Of a DNA stretch of 64,000 nt, positions 25,263-33,890 are shown piece by piece. Origin of the DNA: Methylocapsa acidiphila B2. GTDB lineage: Bacteria; Pseudomonadota; Alphaproteobacteria; Rhizobiales; Beijerinckiaceae. The stretch lies in NCBI RefSeq assembly GCF_000427445.1, contig NZ_KE386496.1, positions 2,867,504 through 2,931,503 of the forward strand, written 5' to 3'. Position 1 is the first letter of the stretch. Every line of letters starts with the position of its first letter. Made by a program: the position numbers and the translations under genes. Under the pieces are notes generated by a model. It worked only from the letters and a program-made list of their open reading frames with translations, ran no database searches and was not told where the DNA came from.

Positions 25263-25829
25263 TTGGACTCGACGCAGACCAGAAGGACGGCTCTTCAAGG
25301 CGCCGCGCAGGAGGCGCAACGAATTGCTGATCCTGTGGTTGGCGCCGGCGAGCCTATGTTCGACCTGATTGAGCTCATGTTTTTCGCCTACAGGGATTTT
25401 GTCGGCGACGCCGACCATCTTCTGGAGAATTTCGGGCTCGGCCGGGCGCATCATCGAGTCTTGCATTTTGTTAACCGGCGGCCAGGGCTGACGATCGCCG
25501 AACTTCTCGAGATTTTGAAGATCACCAAGCAAAGCCTCAACCGCGTGCTCAAGGATCTCCTCGATCAGGACTATGTCGAGTCGCGGCCCGGCGTGAACGA
25601 TCGCCGCCAGCGCCAATTATTTCCGACCGCGCAAGGCAAAACCTTGGCGCTCGACGTGGCGCGTCTGCAATCGCGACGGTTCGCCCGCGTATTTGCGCAT
25701 TTGCGCGACGGCGCGCGCGCGGACGCGATCGATTTTCTTCTCGCCATGGTCGACGCCGGCGAGCGGGACAAGGTGGCGGCGCTCGTTGGCGCGCGCCCGG
25801 TCCTGGCGGCTCCGGGACCACGCAGGTGA
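25263..25829 (+). CDS. MarR-family transcriptional regulator
   Basis: A regulator of about 188 residues with a MarR winged helix (FGLGRAHHRVLHFVNRRPG, LLEILKITKQSLNRVLKDL, then the wing DYVESRPGVNDRRQRQL). I start at TTG 25263 because AAGGG precedes it by 7 bases and the extra N-terminal residues (DSTQTRRTALQGAAQEAQR) look like those of related proteins. ATG 25356 would remove 31 residues. Its stop overlaps the GTG start of the response regulator (GTGA), so the two are coupled. Target genes are unknown; autoregulation and control of the two-component genes is the simplest view. Confidence 0.85.
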   Translation: MDSTQTRRTALQGAAQEAQRIADPVVGAGEPMFDLIELMFFAYRDFVGDADHLLENFGLGRAHHRVLHFVNRRPGLTIAELLEILKITKQSLNRVLKDLLDQDYVESRPGVNDRRQRQLFPTAQGKTLALDVARLQSRRFARVFAHLRDGARADAIDFLLAMVDAGERDKVAALVGARPVLAAPGPRR

Positions 25830-26566
25830 CTGCGCTCGAGATCGCCGGCTCGTCCAGCGCCGCCCCTGCGGATGACGCCGCGCATCTTTTGGTCGTCGAC
25901 GACGACCGCCGGATCCGCGCCTTGCTGTCGCGCTTCTTGACCGATCAAGGCTATCGAATCACCACGGCGGCCGATGCAGCCGACGCCTTCGCCTGCCTCA
26001 AGAGCCTCGCCTTCGACCTCATCGTGCTCGACGTCATGATGCCGGGCGAGAACGGGTTCGATTTCGCGGCCAGACTGCGCCAGGGCGCATCCGAGCTCGC
26101 GCATGTTCCGATCCTGATGTTGACGGCCAGATCCGAGGCGATCGACCGAGTGCGGGGCTTCGAGGCCGGGGTCGATGATTATCTTGGCAAGCCTTACGAG
26201 CCGCGCGAGCTGTCGCTGCGCATCGCCTCCATCCTGAGGCGCGCGCAGCCCCGCGCCGCGCAAGGTCAAGTGACCGTGGTGCGGTTCAGCGACTTCACCT
26301 TCGATCTCGAGCGGGGCGAGCTTCGCCAGCGCGACGAGATCGTGCGCCTGACCGATCGGGAGCGCGACATGTTGAGGCTGCTCGCCGAAAACGCCGGCGA
26401 GACCGTGTCGCGCGAGGCGCTCGCGGGACATGGCGCCCCCGGCAATGAGCGCACCGTCGACGTTCAGGTCAATCGCCTACGTCGCAAGATCGAGCGCGAT
26501 CCGGCCAATCCGTTGCATTTGCAAACGGCGCGCGGGGCGGGATACCGTCTGCTGGTCGATCGTTGA
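25826..26566 (+). CDS. OmpR-family response regulator
   Basis: A 246-residue two-component response regulator starting with GTG. The receiver domain has the acidic pair in VVDDD, the phospho-acceptor D69 in LIVLDVMMPG, and the conserved lysine in LGKPYEPREL. The C-terminal winged-helix DNA-binding domain (LTDRERDMLRLLAENAGETVSREAL ... VDVQVNRLRRKIE) is complete. It follows MarR with a 4-base overlap and precedes its cognate kinase by 34 bp. Confidence 0.95.
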   Translation: MTALEIAGSSSAAPADDAAHLLVVDDDRRIRALLSRFLTDQGYRITTAADAADAFACLKSLAFDLIVLDVMMPGENGFDFAARLRQGASELAHVPILMLTARSEAIDRVRGFEAGVDDYLGKPYEPRELSLRIASILRRAQPRAAQGQVTVVRFSDFTFDLERGELRQRDEIVRLTDRERDMLRLLAENAGETVSREALAGHGAPGNERTVDVQVNRLRRKIERDPANPLHLQTARGAGYRLLVDR

Positions 26567-26600
26567 GCCGGCGGCAGTCGCCGCCGATCTGGAGCCGCCT

Positions 26601-27968
26601 TTGAGCCTCTCCCTTTCAGCCGCCTTCGAGCAGCCCCGCTCCTGGTGGCGGGGATTCTGGCGCTGGCTCGCGGCCATATTGCCGAAGGGGCTCTACGCTC
26701 GCTCGGCGCTGATCGTCATCGCTCCGATGGTGATCCTCCAATGCGTGCTCACCTATGTGTTCATGGAGCGGCATTGGCAGCTCGTCACGCGGCGGCTCTC
26801 GACCGTGCTCACCCAGGACATCGCCGCGGTCATCGAGCTTTACAAGGCGGACCCGAGCGAAAAGGCGCGCAGCGCGCTGGTGCGGATCGCGCAGGAGCGC
26901 CTTAAGATCGACATTGAATTTCTGCCGTTGGAGCCCCTGCCGCCGGTCTTGCCGAAGCCTTTTTTTCCGATCGTCGACCAGGCGCTGTCCAATGAGATCC
27001 GGCGCCAGATCGGACGACCCTTCTGGCTCGACACGGTCGGCCGCTCGACCTTTATCGAGATCCGCATCATGCTCGACGGCGCGATCTTGCGCGTCGTCGC
27101 CTATCGCAGCGCCGCCTACGCCTCGAATTCGCATATTTTCCTGCTCTGGATGGTCGGCACGTCCTTCGTCTTGATCGTGGTCGCGACCGCCTTTTTGCGC
27201 AATCAGATCAAGCCAATTCTTCTCCTGGCCGGCGCCGCGGAAGCTTTCGGCAAAGGGCGTGATCCGGAGTTCCGGCCGCGCGGCGCGCGAGAGGTGCGCC
27301 AGGCCGGCTACGCCTTCATTGAGATGCGGCGCCGCATCGAGCGCGCCTTCGAGCAGCGCACCGCCATGCTCAGCGGCGTGAGCCACGACCTTCGCACCAT
27401 CCTGACGCGGTTCAAGCTCTCCCTCGCCCTCCTGCCGGAGAGCGACGAATCGCAGGATCTGCAAAAGGACGTCGAGGAGATGCAGCGCATGCTCGAAGCC
27501 TATCTCGCCTTCGCGCGCGGGGCGGCGGGCGAAGGCGCAGTCGAGATCGACATGCATGATTTTCTCGAGGATCTGCGCCTCGAATCCGAGCGGCGCGGCC
27601 GCGACGTCAAGCTCGCCTTCAGCGGCGATCCGCTCGTGGCCATTAGGCCCGACGCCTTCAAGCGCTGCTTGTCGAATCTGATCGGCAATGCGCAAGGCCA
27701 TGCCGAGCATGTTTCGATCGAGGCGTGCCGAGACGAGCGCTTTCTGACGATCCATGTCGATGACGATGGACCGGGCATTGCGCCCGAGTGGCGCGAGGAC
27801 GTCTTCCGGCCCTTCGTTCGTCTCGACGAATCGCGCAACCAGGATTCGGGCGGGACCGGCCTCGGCCTCGCCATCGCGCTCGACATCGCCCGTTCCCATG
27901 GCGGCGACATCGGCTTGAGCGATAGCCCTTTAGGAGGGCTGCGGGCGACGGTCCGCGTGCCGGTCTGA
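26601..27968 (+). CDS. EnvZ-like sensor histidine kinase
   Basis: An inner-membrane sensor kinase of about 455 residues, proposed to start at TTG 26601 with GGAG about 7 bases upstream. Transmembrane helix 1 lies around residues 30-50, a ~110-residue periplasmic domain follows, then transmembrane helix 2 (HIFLLWMVGTSFVLIVVATAF), a HAMP region, the H box SGVSHDLRTILTRFKL and the ATPase boxes (NLIGNAQGHAE, DDDGPGIAP, GGTGLGLAIALDI). The H box has isoleucine where EnvZ kinases have proline (HDLRTPLTR). The signal is unknown. It completes the marR-regulator-kinase operon. Confidence 0.93.
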   Translation: MSLSLSAAFEQPRSWWRGFWRWLAAILPKGLYARSALIVIAPMVILQCVLTYVFMERHWQLVTRRLSTVLTQDIAAVIELYKADPSEKARSALVRIAQERLKIDIEFLPLEPLPPVLPKPFFPIVDQALSNEIRRQIGRPFWLDTVGRSTFIEIRIMLDGAILRVVAYRSAAYASNSHIFLLWMVGTSFVLIVVATAFLRNQIKPILLLAGAAEAFGKGRDPEFRPRGAREVRQAGYAFIEMRRRIERAFEQRTAMLSGVSHDLRTILTRFKLSLALLPESDESQDLQKDVEEMQRMLEAYLAFARGAAGEGAVEIDMHDFLEDLRLESERRGRDVKLAFSGDPLVAIRPDAFKRCLSNLIGNAQGHAEHVSIEACRDERFLTIHVDDDGPGIAPEWREDVFRPFVRLDESRNQDSGGTGLGLAIALDIARSHGGDIGLSDSPLGGLRATVRVPV

Positions 27969-27982
27969 ATTGCCGGTTCGGA

Positions 27983-28435
27983 TCAAGGCTCCGGCAGAAT
28001 CCTCACTTCCGCCGTCACCGAATTGGCGATGAAACATTCCCTGTGCGCCTTCTCGTGTAGACGATCGAGATCGTCCTGCGTCGGGCGCTTGTCGCCGCTG
28101 AAGACGATTTTCGGGCGCAGCTCGATGCGCGTGACGGCGAGCTTGCCGGCGGCGTTCTTCTCCAGAAAGCCTGTGGCGGCGTCTTCGTAGCTTTCGACCA
28201 CAAAGCCGCGGTTCGCGGCGAGCGCGAGGAAGGTGAGCATATGGCAGCTTGCGAGCGCCGCCGCGAAAGCGGATTCCGGATCGACCCGGCTCGGATCGCC
28301 GAGATAGGCGGGCGCCGCCGAGGCCGGCGTCTCGACGCCGTTCTCGAACCGCCAAATATGGTTGCGGCTATAGGTCTTGTAACCGAAGTCGGCGCCGTCG
28401 CGCGCCCATAGGATCGTAGCTTTATGCTCGGACAT
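27983..28435 (-). CDS. OsmC/Ohr-family peroxiredoxin-like protein
   Basis: A 150-residue OsmC-fold protein, a thiol peroxidase family acting on organic hydroperoxides. The first conserved cysteine lies in AAALASCHMLTFLALAANRG. A second lies in AHRECFIANSV, as expected for a two-cysteine catalytic pair. The start MSEHKATI is chosen because AAGGAG precedes it by 7 bases; 13 upstream residues are dispensable. It is convergent with the sensor kinase (14-bp gap) and lies just downstream of a glutamine amidotransferase gene on the same strand. Confidence 0.88.
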   Translation of the reverse strand: MSEHKATILWARDGADFGYKTYSRNHIWRFENGVETPASAAPAYLGDPSRVDPESAFAAALASCHMLTFLALAANRGFVVESYEDAATGFLEKNAAGKLAVTRIELRPKIVFSGDKRPTQDDLDRLHEKAHRECFIANSVTAEVRILPEP

Positions 28436-28478
28436 GGGAAGCTCCTTTGGTTCGGCGCCCGCCCATTGTCGCAACGGG

Positions 28479-29213
28479 TCAGGCCGCCTTGCGGCCGCCG
28501 TCGAGCCAGGCTCTTAAAAAAGCGTCGGACCAGCGCGCGACCGCGGCGTCATGCCGAAGCCAGCCTTCGAGATGGCGGTGGCGGGGGCGCGCGCCCGGCG
28601 CCGCGAGGCGCGAAGCGCCGCGCATCGTCCAGAGGCACATCATCCCGAAGGTGACCTCGGGATGGAACTGGAAGCCATAGGCGGTTCGACCGAAGCGGAA
28701 CGCCTGGGCCTCGAAATCCTGGCCTTTGGCGAGCAAGGTCGCGCCTTTCGGCAAATCGAACCCTTCGCGATGCCACTGATAGACGCGATCGGGAAAGCGG
28801 CGCTCGCAGCAGCTATGCCCGTGCTCGGTCGGATGGATCGGGTAGTAGCCGACCTCGACCCGCCCTTGCGGATGCGGCCGGACGCCATGGCCGAGATGCC
28901 GCGCCAGCATCTGCGCGCCGAGGCAAATGCCGAGAAACGGCTTTTCCTCCTTCAGCGCGACGCCGATCCAGTCGATCTCTCGCCGTAGCCAGGCGTGCTC
29001 GTCATTGGCGCTCATGGGGCCGCCGAAGACGATCGCGCCGTCATGCTCCGACAAGGTTTTGGGGAGCGGATCGCCGAAGCGCGGACGCCTGACGTCGAGC
29101 TCGCGCCCTTGGGCTTGCAGGATCCTGCCGAAACGGCCGGCAGAGGAATGTTCCTGGTGAAGGATGACGAGAATCTTCCCGCAATGTGAGAGATTAGTCG
29201 GCATTGTCCACAA
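28479..29213 (-). CDS. Class I glutamine amidotransferase-like protein
   Basis: A 244-residue stand-alone class I amidotransferase domain similar to the glutaminase part of GMP synthase (YfeJ/COG0518-like). The nucleophile cysteine sits in GICLGAQML, the catalytic His-Glu in YGFQFHPEV, and the oxyanion region in IVFGGPMSANDE. No synthetase domain is present, so it may hydrolyse gamma-glutamyl compounds rather than make GMP. The start could also be the internal MPTNLSHC. OsmC lies 43 bp downstream. Confidence 0.88.
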   Translation of the reverse strand: MWTMPTNLSHCGKILVILHQEHSSAGRFGRILQAQGRELDVRRPRFGDPLPKTLSEHDGAIVFGGPMSANDEHAWLRREIDWIGVALKEEKPFLGICLGAQMLARHLGHGVRPHPQGRVEVGYYPIHPTEHGHSCCERRFPDRVYQWHREGFDLPKGATLLAKGQDFEAQAFRFGRTAYGFQFHPEVTFGMMCLWTMRGASRLAAPGARPRHRHLEGWLRHDAAVARWSDAFLRAWLDGGRKAA

Positions 29214-29235
29214 GTTGATGAAATATAGCTGAGCT

Positions 29236-30048
29236 TTAGGCGCTCGCGCGGTGTTTTTGCTGCAACATCGCTATGATTCGCAGGATCAGTGTTTTTGGCT
29301 GGAAGGGCAAGGCCAAAACGGTGATTTTATTCAATAATCCGGGAACAGCCTCGCGTCGCCCCGCCATCAATGCGCGATAGCCGACTTCCGCGACCTCGGC
29401 TGCGCTTTGCGCCGGCATAGAGTTCAAGGCGGTTTCCGGGCCGAATCCGGCGCGCGACTGAAACCCGGTCTTCGTGACGCCGGGGCACAGCGCCGTTACT
29501 ACGACGCCCTCGGCGCGCAATTCCTGCCAAAGCGCCCGCGAGAAGGAGAGGACAAAGGCCTTCGAGGCGTAATAGACCGCCATGCCCGGTCCGCCCGGGA
29601 AATAGGAGACGACCGACGCCACGTTCAGGATCTTGCCTTTGGCTGCGCGGATCTCTGGCAGGAATTGGGCGGTCATCTCGACAAGAGCCCGGACGTTGAG
29701 ATCGACGATCCCGCTCTGCTCGACCGGGTCGAGCTCGGCGAAGGCGCCGATGAGCCCAAATCCAGCATTGTTGACCAAAATTTCGAGCGATGTGTCGAAG
29801 GCTTCGAGCGTAGCGGCGACCTCGCGCGACGCGCCGGGCCGGGCCAGATCGAGGGCGATAACAATCGGGCGCGGTCGGCCGGACGCCGCGATCTCGTCAG
29901 CGAGCGCTTCGAGCCTATCGCGGCTGCGCGCGACAAGCGCGAGATCATGGCCATGGCGGGCCAAAACGCGGGCGAGATCGGCGCCGATTCCGCCCGAGGC
30001 TCCGGTGATCAGGGCGATGCGGCGCTGTTGCGGCTGGCCAGAGTTCAT
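29236..30048 (-). CDS. Short-chain dehydrogenase/reductase
   Basis: A 270-residue classical SDR with the NAD(P) motif TGASGGIG, the NNAG motif (ILVNNAGFGLIG), the catalytic Ser region NVASVVSYF and the YxxxK pair in YYASKAFVLSFS. Residues after TGASGGIG and the ARSRDRL segment favour NADP. The start ATG 30046-30048 has GAAGGGA upstream and overlaps the stop of the preceding TerB-like gene (ATGA), so they are coupled. The substrate is unknown; relatives are often annotated as DltE/YdfG-type. Confidence 0.9.
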   Translation of the reverse strand: MNSGQPQQRRIALITGASGGIGADLARVLARHGHDLALVARSRDRLEALADEIAASGRPRPIVIALDLARPGASREVAATLEAFDTSLEILVNNAGFGLIGAFAELDPVEQSGIVDLNVRALVEMTAQFLPEIRAAKGKILNVASVVSYFPGGPGMAVYYASKAFVLSFSRALWQELRAEGVVVTALCPGVTKTGFQSRAGFGPETALNSMPAQSAAEVAEVGYRALMAGRREAVPGLLNKITVLALPFQPKTLILRIIAMLQQKHRASA

Positions 30049-30557
30049 GCGCGTCCCTTCGCCGGAGCCGTCGACCACGGGCTTTGGAATTCGGCTTCGG
30101 CCGGCGCTCGCTCGCCGACGCGCTGACGCAGCAGGACGCGGTCGCGCGTCGACACCCCGAGAAGCTCAGCCACGCGCCAAATAGTGTTTTCCTCGAGCTC
30201 GTCCGCCGTGCCATCGGCGAAGGCGATCTCCCACATCATCTCGACGATCTTGAGCCGTCCATCCTCGTCGAGCGCGCGCTTCAGGACGCTCGTGAACTGA
30301 TAGAAATCAACCGCGTCGCGATCGCTCCGCTCGGCCTGCCGGATCAGCTCCGCGGCCGCGCTCGCGTCGAGCCCGAAACGCTCCTCAATGATCGCCGTGA
30401 GGCGGCGGCGCTCGGCGAGATCCGTCTGCCCGTCCACATTGGCGGTGTGAACCAGCAAGGCCACGGCGGCGAGCCGATAATCATCTTCGCTAAAGGCTCT
30501 GTCGCCGCCTTCAGTCCCTGCGACTTCGGCGATGAAATGTCTCAAGGCGTCGAACAT
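30045..30557 (-). CDS. TerB-family (COG4103) protein
   Basis: A 170-residue alpha-helical protein of the tellurite-resistance TerB superfamily in the uncharacterised COG4103 branch. Conserved acidic helices such as AALLVHTANVDGQTDLAERRRL and MMWEIAFADGTADELEENTIWRVAELLGV match TerB metal-binding helices. The start MFDALRHF has GGGAG 11 bases upstream. It is translationally coupled to the SDR gene. A tellurite phenotype should not be assumed; no other ter genes are present. Confidence 0.87.
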   Translation of the reverse strand: MFDALRHFIAEVAGTEGGDRAFSEDDYRLAAVALLVHTANVDGQTDLAERRRLTAIIEERFGLDASAAAELIRQAERSDRDAVDFYQFTSVLKRALDEDGRLKIVEMMWEIAFADGTADELEENTIWRVAELLGVSTRDRVLLRQRVGERAPAEAEFQSPWSTAPAKGRA

Positions 30558-30736
30558 TCGAAAATTCTCCCGGGGCCTGACCCCTGCGCTGGCAATTCTA
30601 CAAAAAATCGCGCGGACCAACAGCTCGGCTCGTGACCCGCGGTCAAGATCCGCTTCGAGCGAATATGGGAAGGGCGGATCGACGCCGCACGGCTATCTTC
30701 AATCAGTCTGCGCTAATTTTGGGCGCGGCGGCTGGC

Positions 30737-31147
30737 TCAACGCAGGAGCAGGCAGGTCCACCAGCCCTCCGGGCGATGATAGGCGCGGCGCAATTCATTG
30801 ATCCAGGCCTGACATTGCGCGCGAGAGGCGAAACAGACCTTCTCGTCGCGCCAGTCGACGCGACCATAGAAGACCGGGTCCGGCCTGCCGCCGGAAAAAT
30901 GGCCGAGCCAGACAGAGGGCCATGGCAAGGTCTGGGCTGTCACCGGAGGCGACCAGGGCGGCGCGCCGATCATGCAGGGAACGCCGATGCTTTCGGGGGC
31001 CTCGTCGGGGCTGAGCGGCGCGCCGCCGAGCCCGAAAGGAATGGCGTTGAAACCCAGACTGTCGGCGCCGGCAGGGAGAACGTTGCTCACGAAGGCGGCG
31101 AAGGCGACCGCCATTCCGAGCCCCCGCGCGATCCGTCTCGACGTCAT
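30737..31147 (-). CDS. Exported protein of unknown function
   Basis: A 136-residue protein with a convincing Sec signal peptide (basic MTSRRIARG, a hydrophobic core, then an Ala/Gly-rich cleavage region near residue 29). The mature part is rich in Pro, Trp and Gly and has four cysteines, two of them (CFASRAQC) eight residues apart. I do not recognise the family. The start is ATG 31147; an upstream frame with 59 extra residues would bury the signal peptide. It stands alone and diverges from the FTR1 cassette. Confidence 0.65.
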   Translation of the reverse strand: MTSRRIARGLGMAVAFAAFVSNVLPAGADSLGFNAIPFGLGGAPLSPDEAPESIGVPCMIGAPPWSPPVTAQTLPWPSVWLGHFSGGRPDPVFYGRVDWRDEKVCFASRAQCQAWINELRRAYHRPEGWWTCLLLR

Positions 31148-31507
31148 GCTCGCCTCCAACCGGCCTGAAATTCCCGCGCGCCCTCGCCCGAGCGGGACGA
31201 CGCGCGACAATGCTAATTGCTGAAGCGCGACTTTGAAAGGCTTTTCCGGCAAGCGCTCGTGGGCCGTGCGGGCTCTCATGAGGAGCGGCGCATAGCGTCT
31301 CCGAGACGGATGTTGCGCTATCACGATAGGATATCAAGTTTTTATTTAAAATAACTATAAAATACGGTCGACTCTACTTAGAAGATGCCGGGAATATTTA
31401 TTTTAGAATGAATATAAACTTGAAATATTGGTTGTGTGTGCAAGTCTTTTGCGCTTACCTCCGAAATATGACGCCTTGGCGTCGATCGCAGGCAAATAGG
31501 GGGCCCT
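31148..31507. promoter_or_regulatory. AT-rich divergent control region upstream of the FTR1 cassette
   Basis: This 360-bp gap contains a markedly AT-rich core (about 31325-31430). Two inverted repeats are visible: the perfect 13-mer TTATTTAAAATAA (31342-31354), and arms AATATTT (31393-31399) and AAATATT (31423-31429) separated by 23 bases. Metal-responsive regulators such as Fur, Irr or RirA bind AT-rich palindromes, so these are candidate operators for the cassette at 31508. The sequence does not match a canonical Fur box closely. Confidence 0.45.
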
Positions 31508-32461
31508 ATGTCTTCTTTCTGCATCGGGCCGCGCGCTGGCGCGGCTTTTATGGGCGCTGCGCTTTTCGCAGCTTTCGTCACTGCTGGCGCAAAGCCGGCC
31601 CGCGCAGCGGATGGAGCCTCTTTGACGCCTTCCACCGCAGCCCCGCCGGCGATCGATCCCTACCATGAGCTCGAGACGAAATATCTCTTCGGCTTCACCC
31701 AAGGCGCAGACATCGGCGCCGAGGGCGAGCAAGCGGTCGAATTCGAGACCACAGGCTCGTTTCGGATGCGGGGCGGCTCCTTCAACGCGATCGAGCAGGA
31801 GATCGAACTCGAGGGCGTGCCGACCCAGTTCTTCAGCTATGAGCTCTCGGCGCATCTCCTTGGCCAGTCGGTCAATTACGTCGAGGGGGTCGATAGAAAC
31901 TACCATGACATCAATTTCAGCGGCCTTTCCGGAGAGTTCAGGTTCGCCCTCCTCGATCGCGGCCCTGGATCGCCGATCGGCCTCACTTTCAACATCGAGC
32001 CTGAATGGTCGCGGGTCGATGACGTCAGCGGCGCCTTGACGCGGGACTTCGGCACAGAGTTCAAGATCGTCGCCGACACGGAGCTCATTCCCAACCGGCT
32101 TTATGCGGCGGCCAATTTGAGCTACGGGCTCGGCTACGGCCGGGAATTCGGCGAGACGAAATGGCAGCAAGGCTCCGACATCGGCTTGACGGCGGCCATG
32201 GCCTATCGCGTCGCGCCGACCGTCACCTTGGGCGGCGAGATCCAATATTACCGCACCTTCGACGGCTTTGGCATGCAGAGTTTTGTCGGCAACGCTCTCT
32301 ATGTGGGCCCGACCTTGCATGTCCAATTCACCCCGAAGATCATGCTGGCCGCGGCCTTTTCCATGCAAGTCGCGGGACATGCCGCTGGCGAGGGCCGGGC
32401 TCTGGATCTCACCAATTTCCAGCGCGACCTCGCCAATCTGAAGCTCGAATTTGAATTTTAG
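31508..32461 (+). CDS. Probable outer-membrane beta-barrel protein of an iron-uptake cassette
   Basis: A 317-residue protein with an N-terminal signal peptide (hydrophobic core AAFMGAALFAAFVTAGA, then an Ala-rich cleavage region near residue 34). Alternating-hydrophobicity strands follow throughout, and the C-terminus ends LKLEFEF, a typical terminal beta-signal with a final phenylalanine. I do not recognise a named family. It is followed 130 bp later by a cupredoxin-like protein and an FTR1 permease, so a role in passing metal or a metal complex through the outer membrane is a reasonable inference. The ribosome site is the G-run just before the ATG. Confidence 0.72.
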   Translation: MSSFCIGPRAGAAFMGAALFAAFVTAGAKPARAADGASLTPSTAAPPAIDPYHELETKYLFGFTQGADIGAEGEQAVEFETTGSFRMRGGSFNAIEQEIELEGVPTQFFSYELSAHLLGQSVNYVEGVDRNYHDINFSGLSGEFRFALLDRGPGSPIGLTFNIEPEWSRVDDVSGALTRDFGTEFKIVADTELIPNRLYAAANLSYGLGYGREFGETKWQQGSDIGLTAAMAYRVAPTVTLGGEIQYYRTFDGFGMQSFVGNALYVGPTLHVQFTPKIMLAAAFSMQVAGHAAGEGRALDLTNFQRDLANLKLEFEF

Positions 32462-32591
32462 CATGGTGCGGAATCGCAGAGTTTTTGGAAGGCCCCATTT
32501 ACTATGTTGCGGGAGCGACGACGTGACCGGGTGTCGCTTTCCGCTTGACTATTCGCTCGGCCGAGGCTGTGACGTTGAGGAGTTGAAAGAA

Positions 32592-32966
32592 ATGAAGGCT
32601 TCCGCCTCAAAAGGATTTGTGATCGGCTTCGGCGCGGCGGCGATCGGCCTCTTCGCCTTAGTCGCTTCGATAGCCGGAATAGCTCCGGCCGCGGCCGAGG
32701 ACGCCGCGGTCGTGCGCCTTGCGATCAAGGATCACCGCTTCCAGCCGGCGGAGGCGCGCGCGCCGGCCGGCAAGCCGATCACGATCGAGATCAGAAATCT
32801 GGACCCGACGCCGGCCGAATTCGAGAGCAAGACCATGCGCGTCGAGAAGGTCGTCGCGGGCGGCGGCGCGATCACAGTCCAGATTCGTCCGCTCCCTGCG
32901 GGGCGCTATCGGTTCTTTGACGATTATCACGAAGATACGACTGAAGGTTTCCTGGTGGTTCAATGA
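32592..32966 (+). CDS. Periplasmic cupredoxin-like protein (FTR1-associated)
   Basis: A 124-residue protein with a signal peptide (residues 1-35, ending AAAEDAA) and one cupredoxin-like beta-sandwich. The typical segments are IKDHRFQPAEARAPAGKPI, IEIRNLDPTPAEFES and the final LPAGRYRFFDDYHEDTTEGFLVV. A canonical type-1 copper set (Cys, two His, Met) is not evident: there is no cysteine in the mature part, so it may bind metal through His/Met/acidic residues, as EfeO-type cupredoxin domains or FetP/P19-like partners do. It ends 10 bp before the FTR1 gene. Confidence 0.83.
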   Translation: MKASASKGFVIGFGAAAIGLFALVASIAGIAPAAAEDAAVVRLAIKDHRFQPAEARAPAGKPITIEIRNLDPTPAEFESKTMRVEKVVAGGGAITVQIRPLPAGRYRFFDDYHEDTTEGFLVVQ

Positions 32967-32976
32967 GAAGAAATCC

Positions 32977-33819
32977 ATGCTTGGCGCGCTGATTATCGTT
33001 TTCAGAGAAGTGCTCGAGGCCGGCATTATCGTCGGCATTCTTCTCGCCGTGACGCGCGGCGTTCCGCGACGTGGCCTCTGGATCGCCGGGGGCGTCGCGG
33101 CGGGCGTCGCCGGCGCCGGTCTGCTCGCCATTTTCGCGGAGCAGATCTCCAACGCTCTGGCTGGCGTCGGGCAGGAGCTTTTCAACGCCGGCGTGCTGGC
33201 GGTCGCCGTCGTCATGCTCGCCTGGCATAATATCTGGATGGCGCGCCACGGCCGCGAAATGGCGGCGCATATGAAGGAAGTCGGCGATGCCGCGGCCAAA
33301 GGCTCGCGCTCGCTCGCGGCGGTCGCGATCGTGGTCGCCGTCGCTGTGCTCCGCGAAGGCTCGGAAATTGTGCTCTTTCTTTATGGCTTGACCATCTCCG
33401 GAGATTCGACGAACTCGGGGCTCCTCGTCGGCGGGCTCATCGGCCTCTTGCTCGGATGCGGCGTCACCGCTCTGACCTTTTTCGGATTGGTCAAGATTCC
33501 GGCCCGCTATCTTTTCGGCGTCACGACGGTGCTCATCACCTTTCTGGCCGCTGGGCTCGCCGCCCAATCCGTCGCTTTTCTTCAGCAAGCCGGAATCGCC
33601 ACCGCATGGGAAGGGACCGTCTGGGACACATCGTGGATCTTGTCGGACAGAAGCCTGCTCGGCCGCGTTCTGCACACGTTGGTCGGCTATTCGGATCAAC
33701 CGTCCGGCATGCAGCTCGCTGTCTACGGCCTGACCCTCATCACGATCTTTGGCCTCACCAAGGCATTGCGCCCGTCCTATCCGGCAAAGCCCAGGGCTAT
33801 GGTTGAGCAAAGCCTTTGA
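32977..33819 (+). CDS. FTR1-family high-affinity iron permease (EfeU/FetM-like)
   Basis: A 280-residue polytopic inner-membrane permease of the FTR1/EfeU family with about seven transmembrane helices. The two REXXE iron-translocation motifs are present as REVLE (about residues 10-14) and REGSE (about 128-132). The start ATG 32977 lies 10 bp after the cupredoxin stop with GAGAAG upstream. Family members move ferric iron, often after oxidation of ferrous iron by a cuproprotein, which the preceding gene could assist. No EfeB-type peroxidase is present. Confidence 0.94.
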   Translation: MLGALIIVFREVLEAGIIVGILLAVTRGVPRRGLWIAGGVAAGVAGAGLLAIFAEQISNALAGVGQELFNAGVLAVAVVMLAWHNIWMARHGREMAAHMKEVGDAAAKGSRSLAAVAIVVAVAVLREGSEIVLFLYGLTISGDSTNSGLLVGGLIGLLLGCGVTALTFFGLVKIPARYLFGVTTVLITFLAAGLAAQSVAFLQQAGIATAWEGTVWDTSWILSDRSLLGRVLHTLVGYSDQPSGMQLAVYGLTLITIFGLTKALRPSYPAKPRAMVEQSL

Positions 33820-33890
33820 TTGGGATCGAGCTTTGAAAGCGCGGCCCTTGCCGAACTGAAGGAAGCCAGCCCTGCTTGGGCTCGGGCGCG

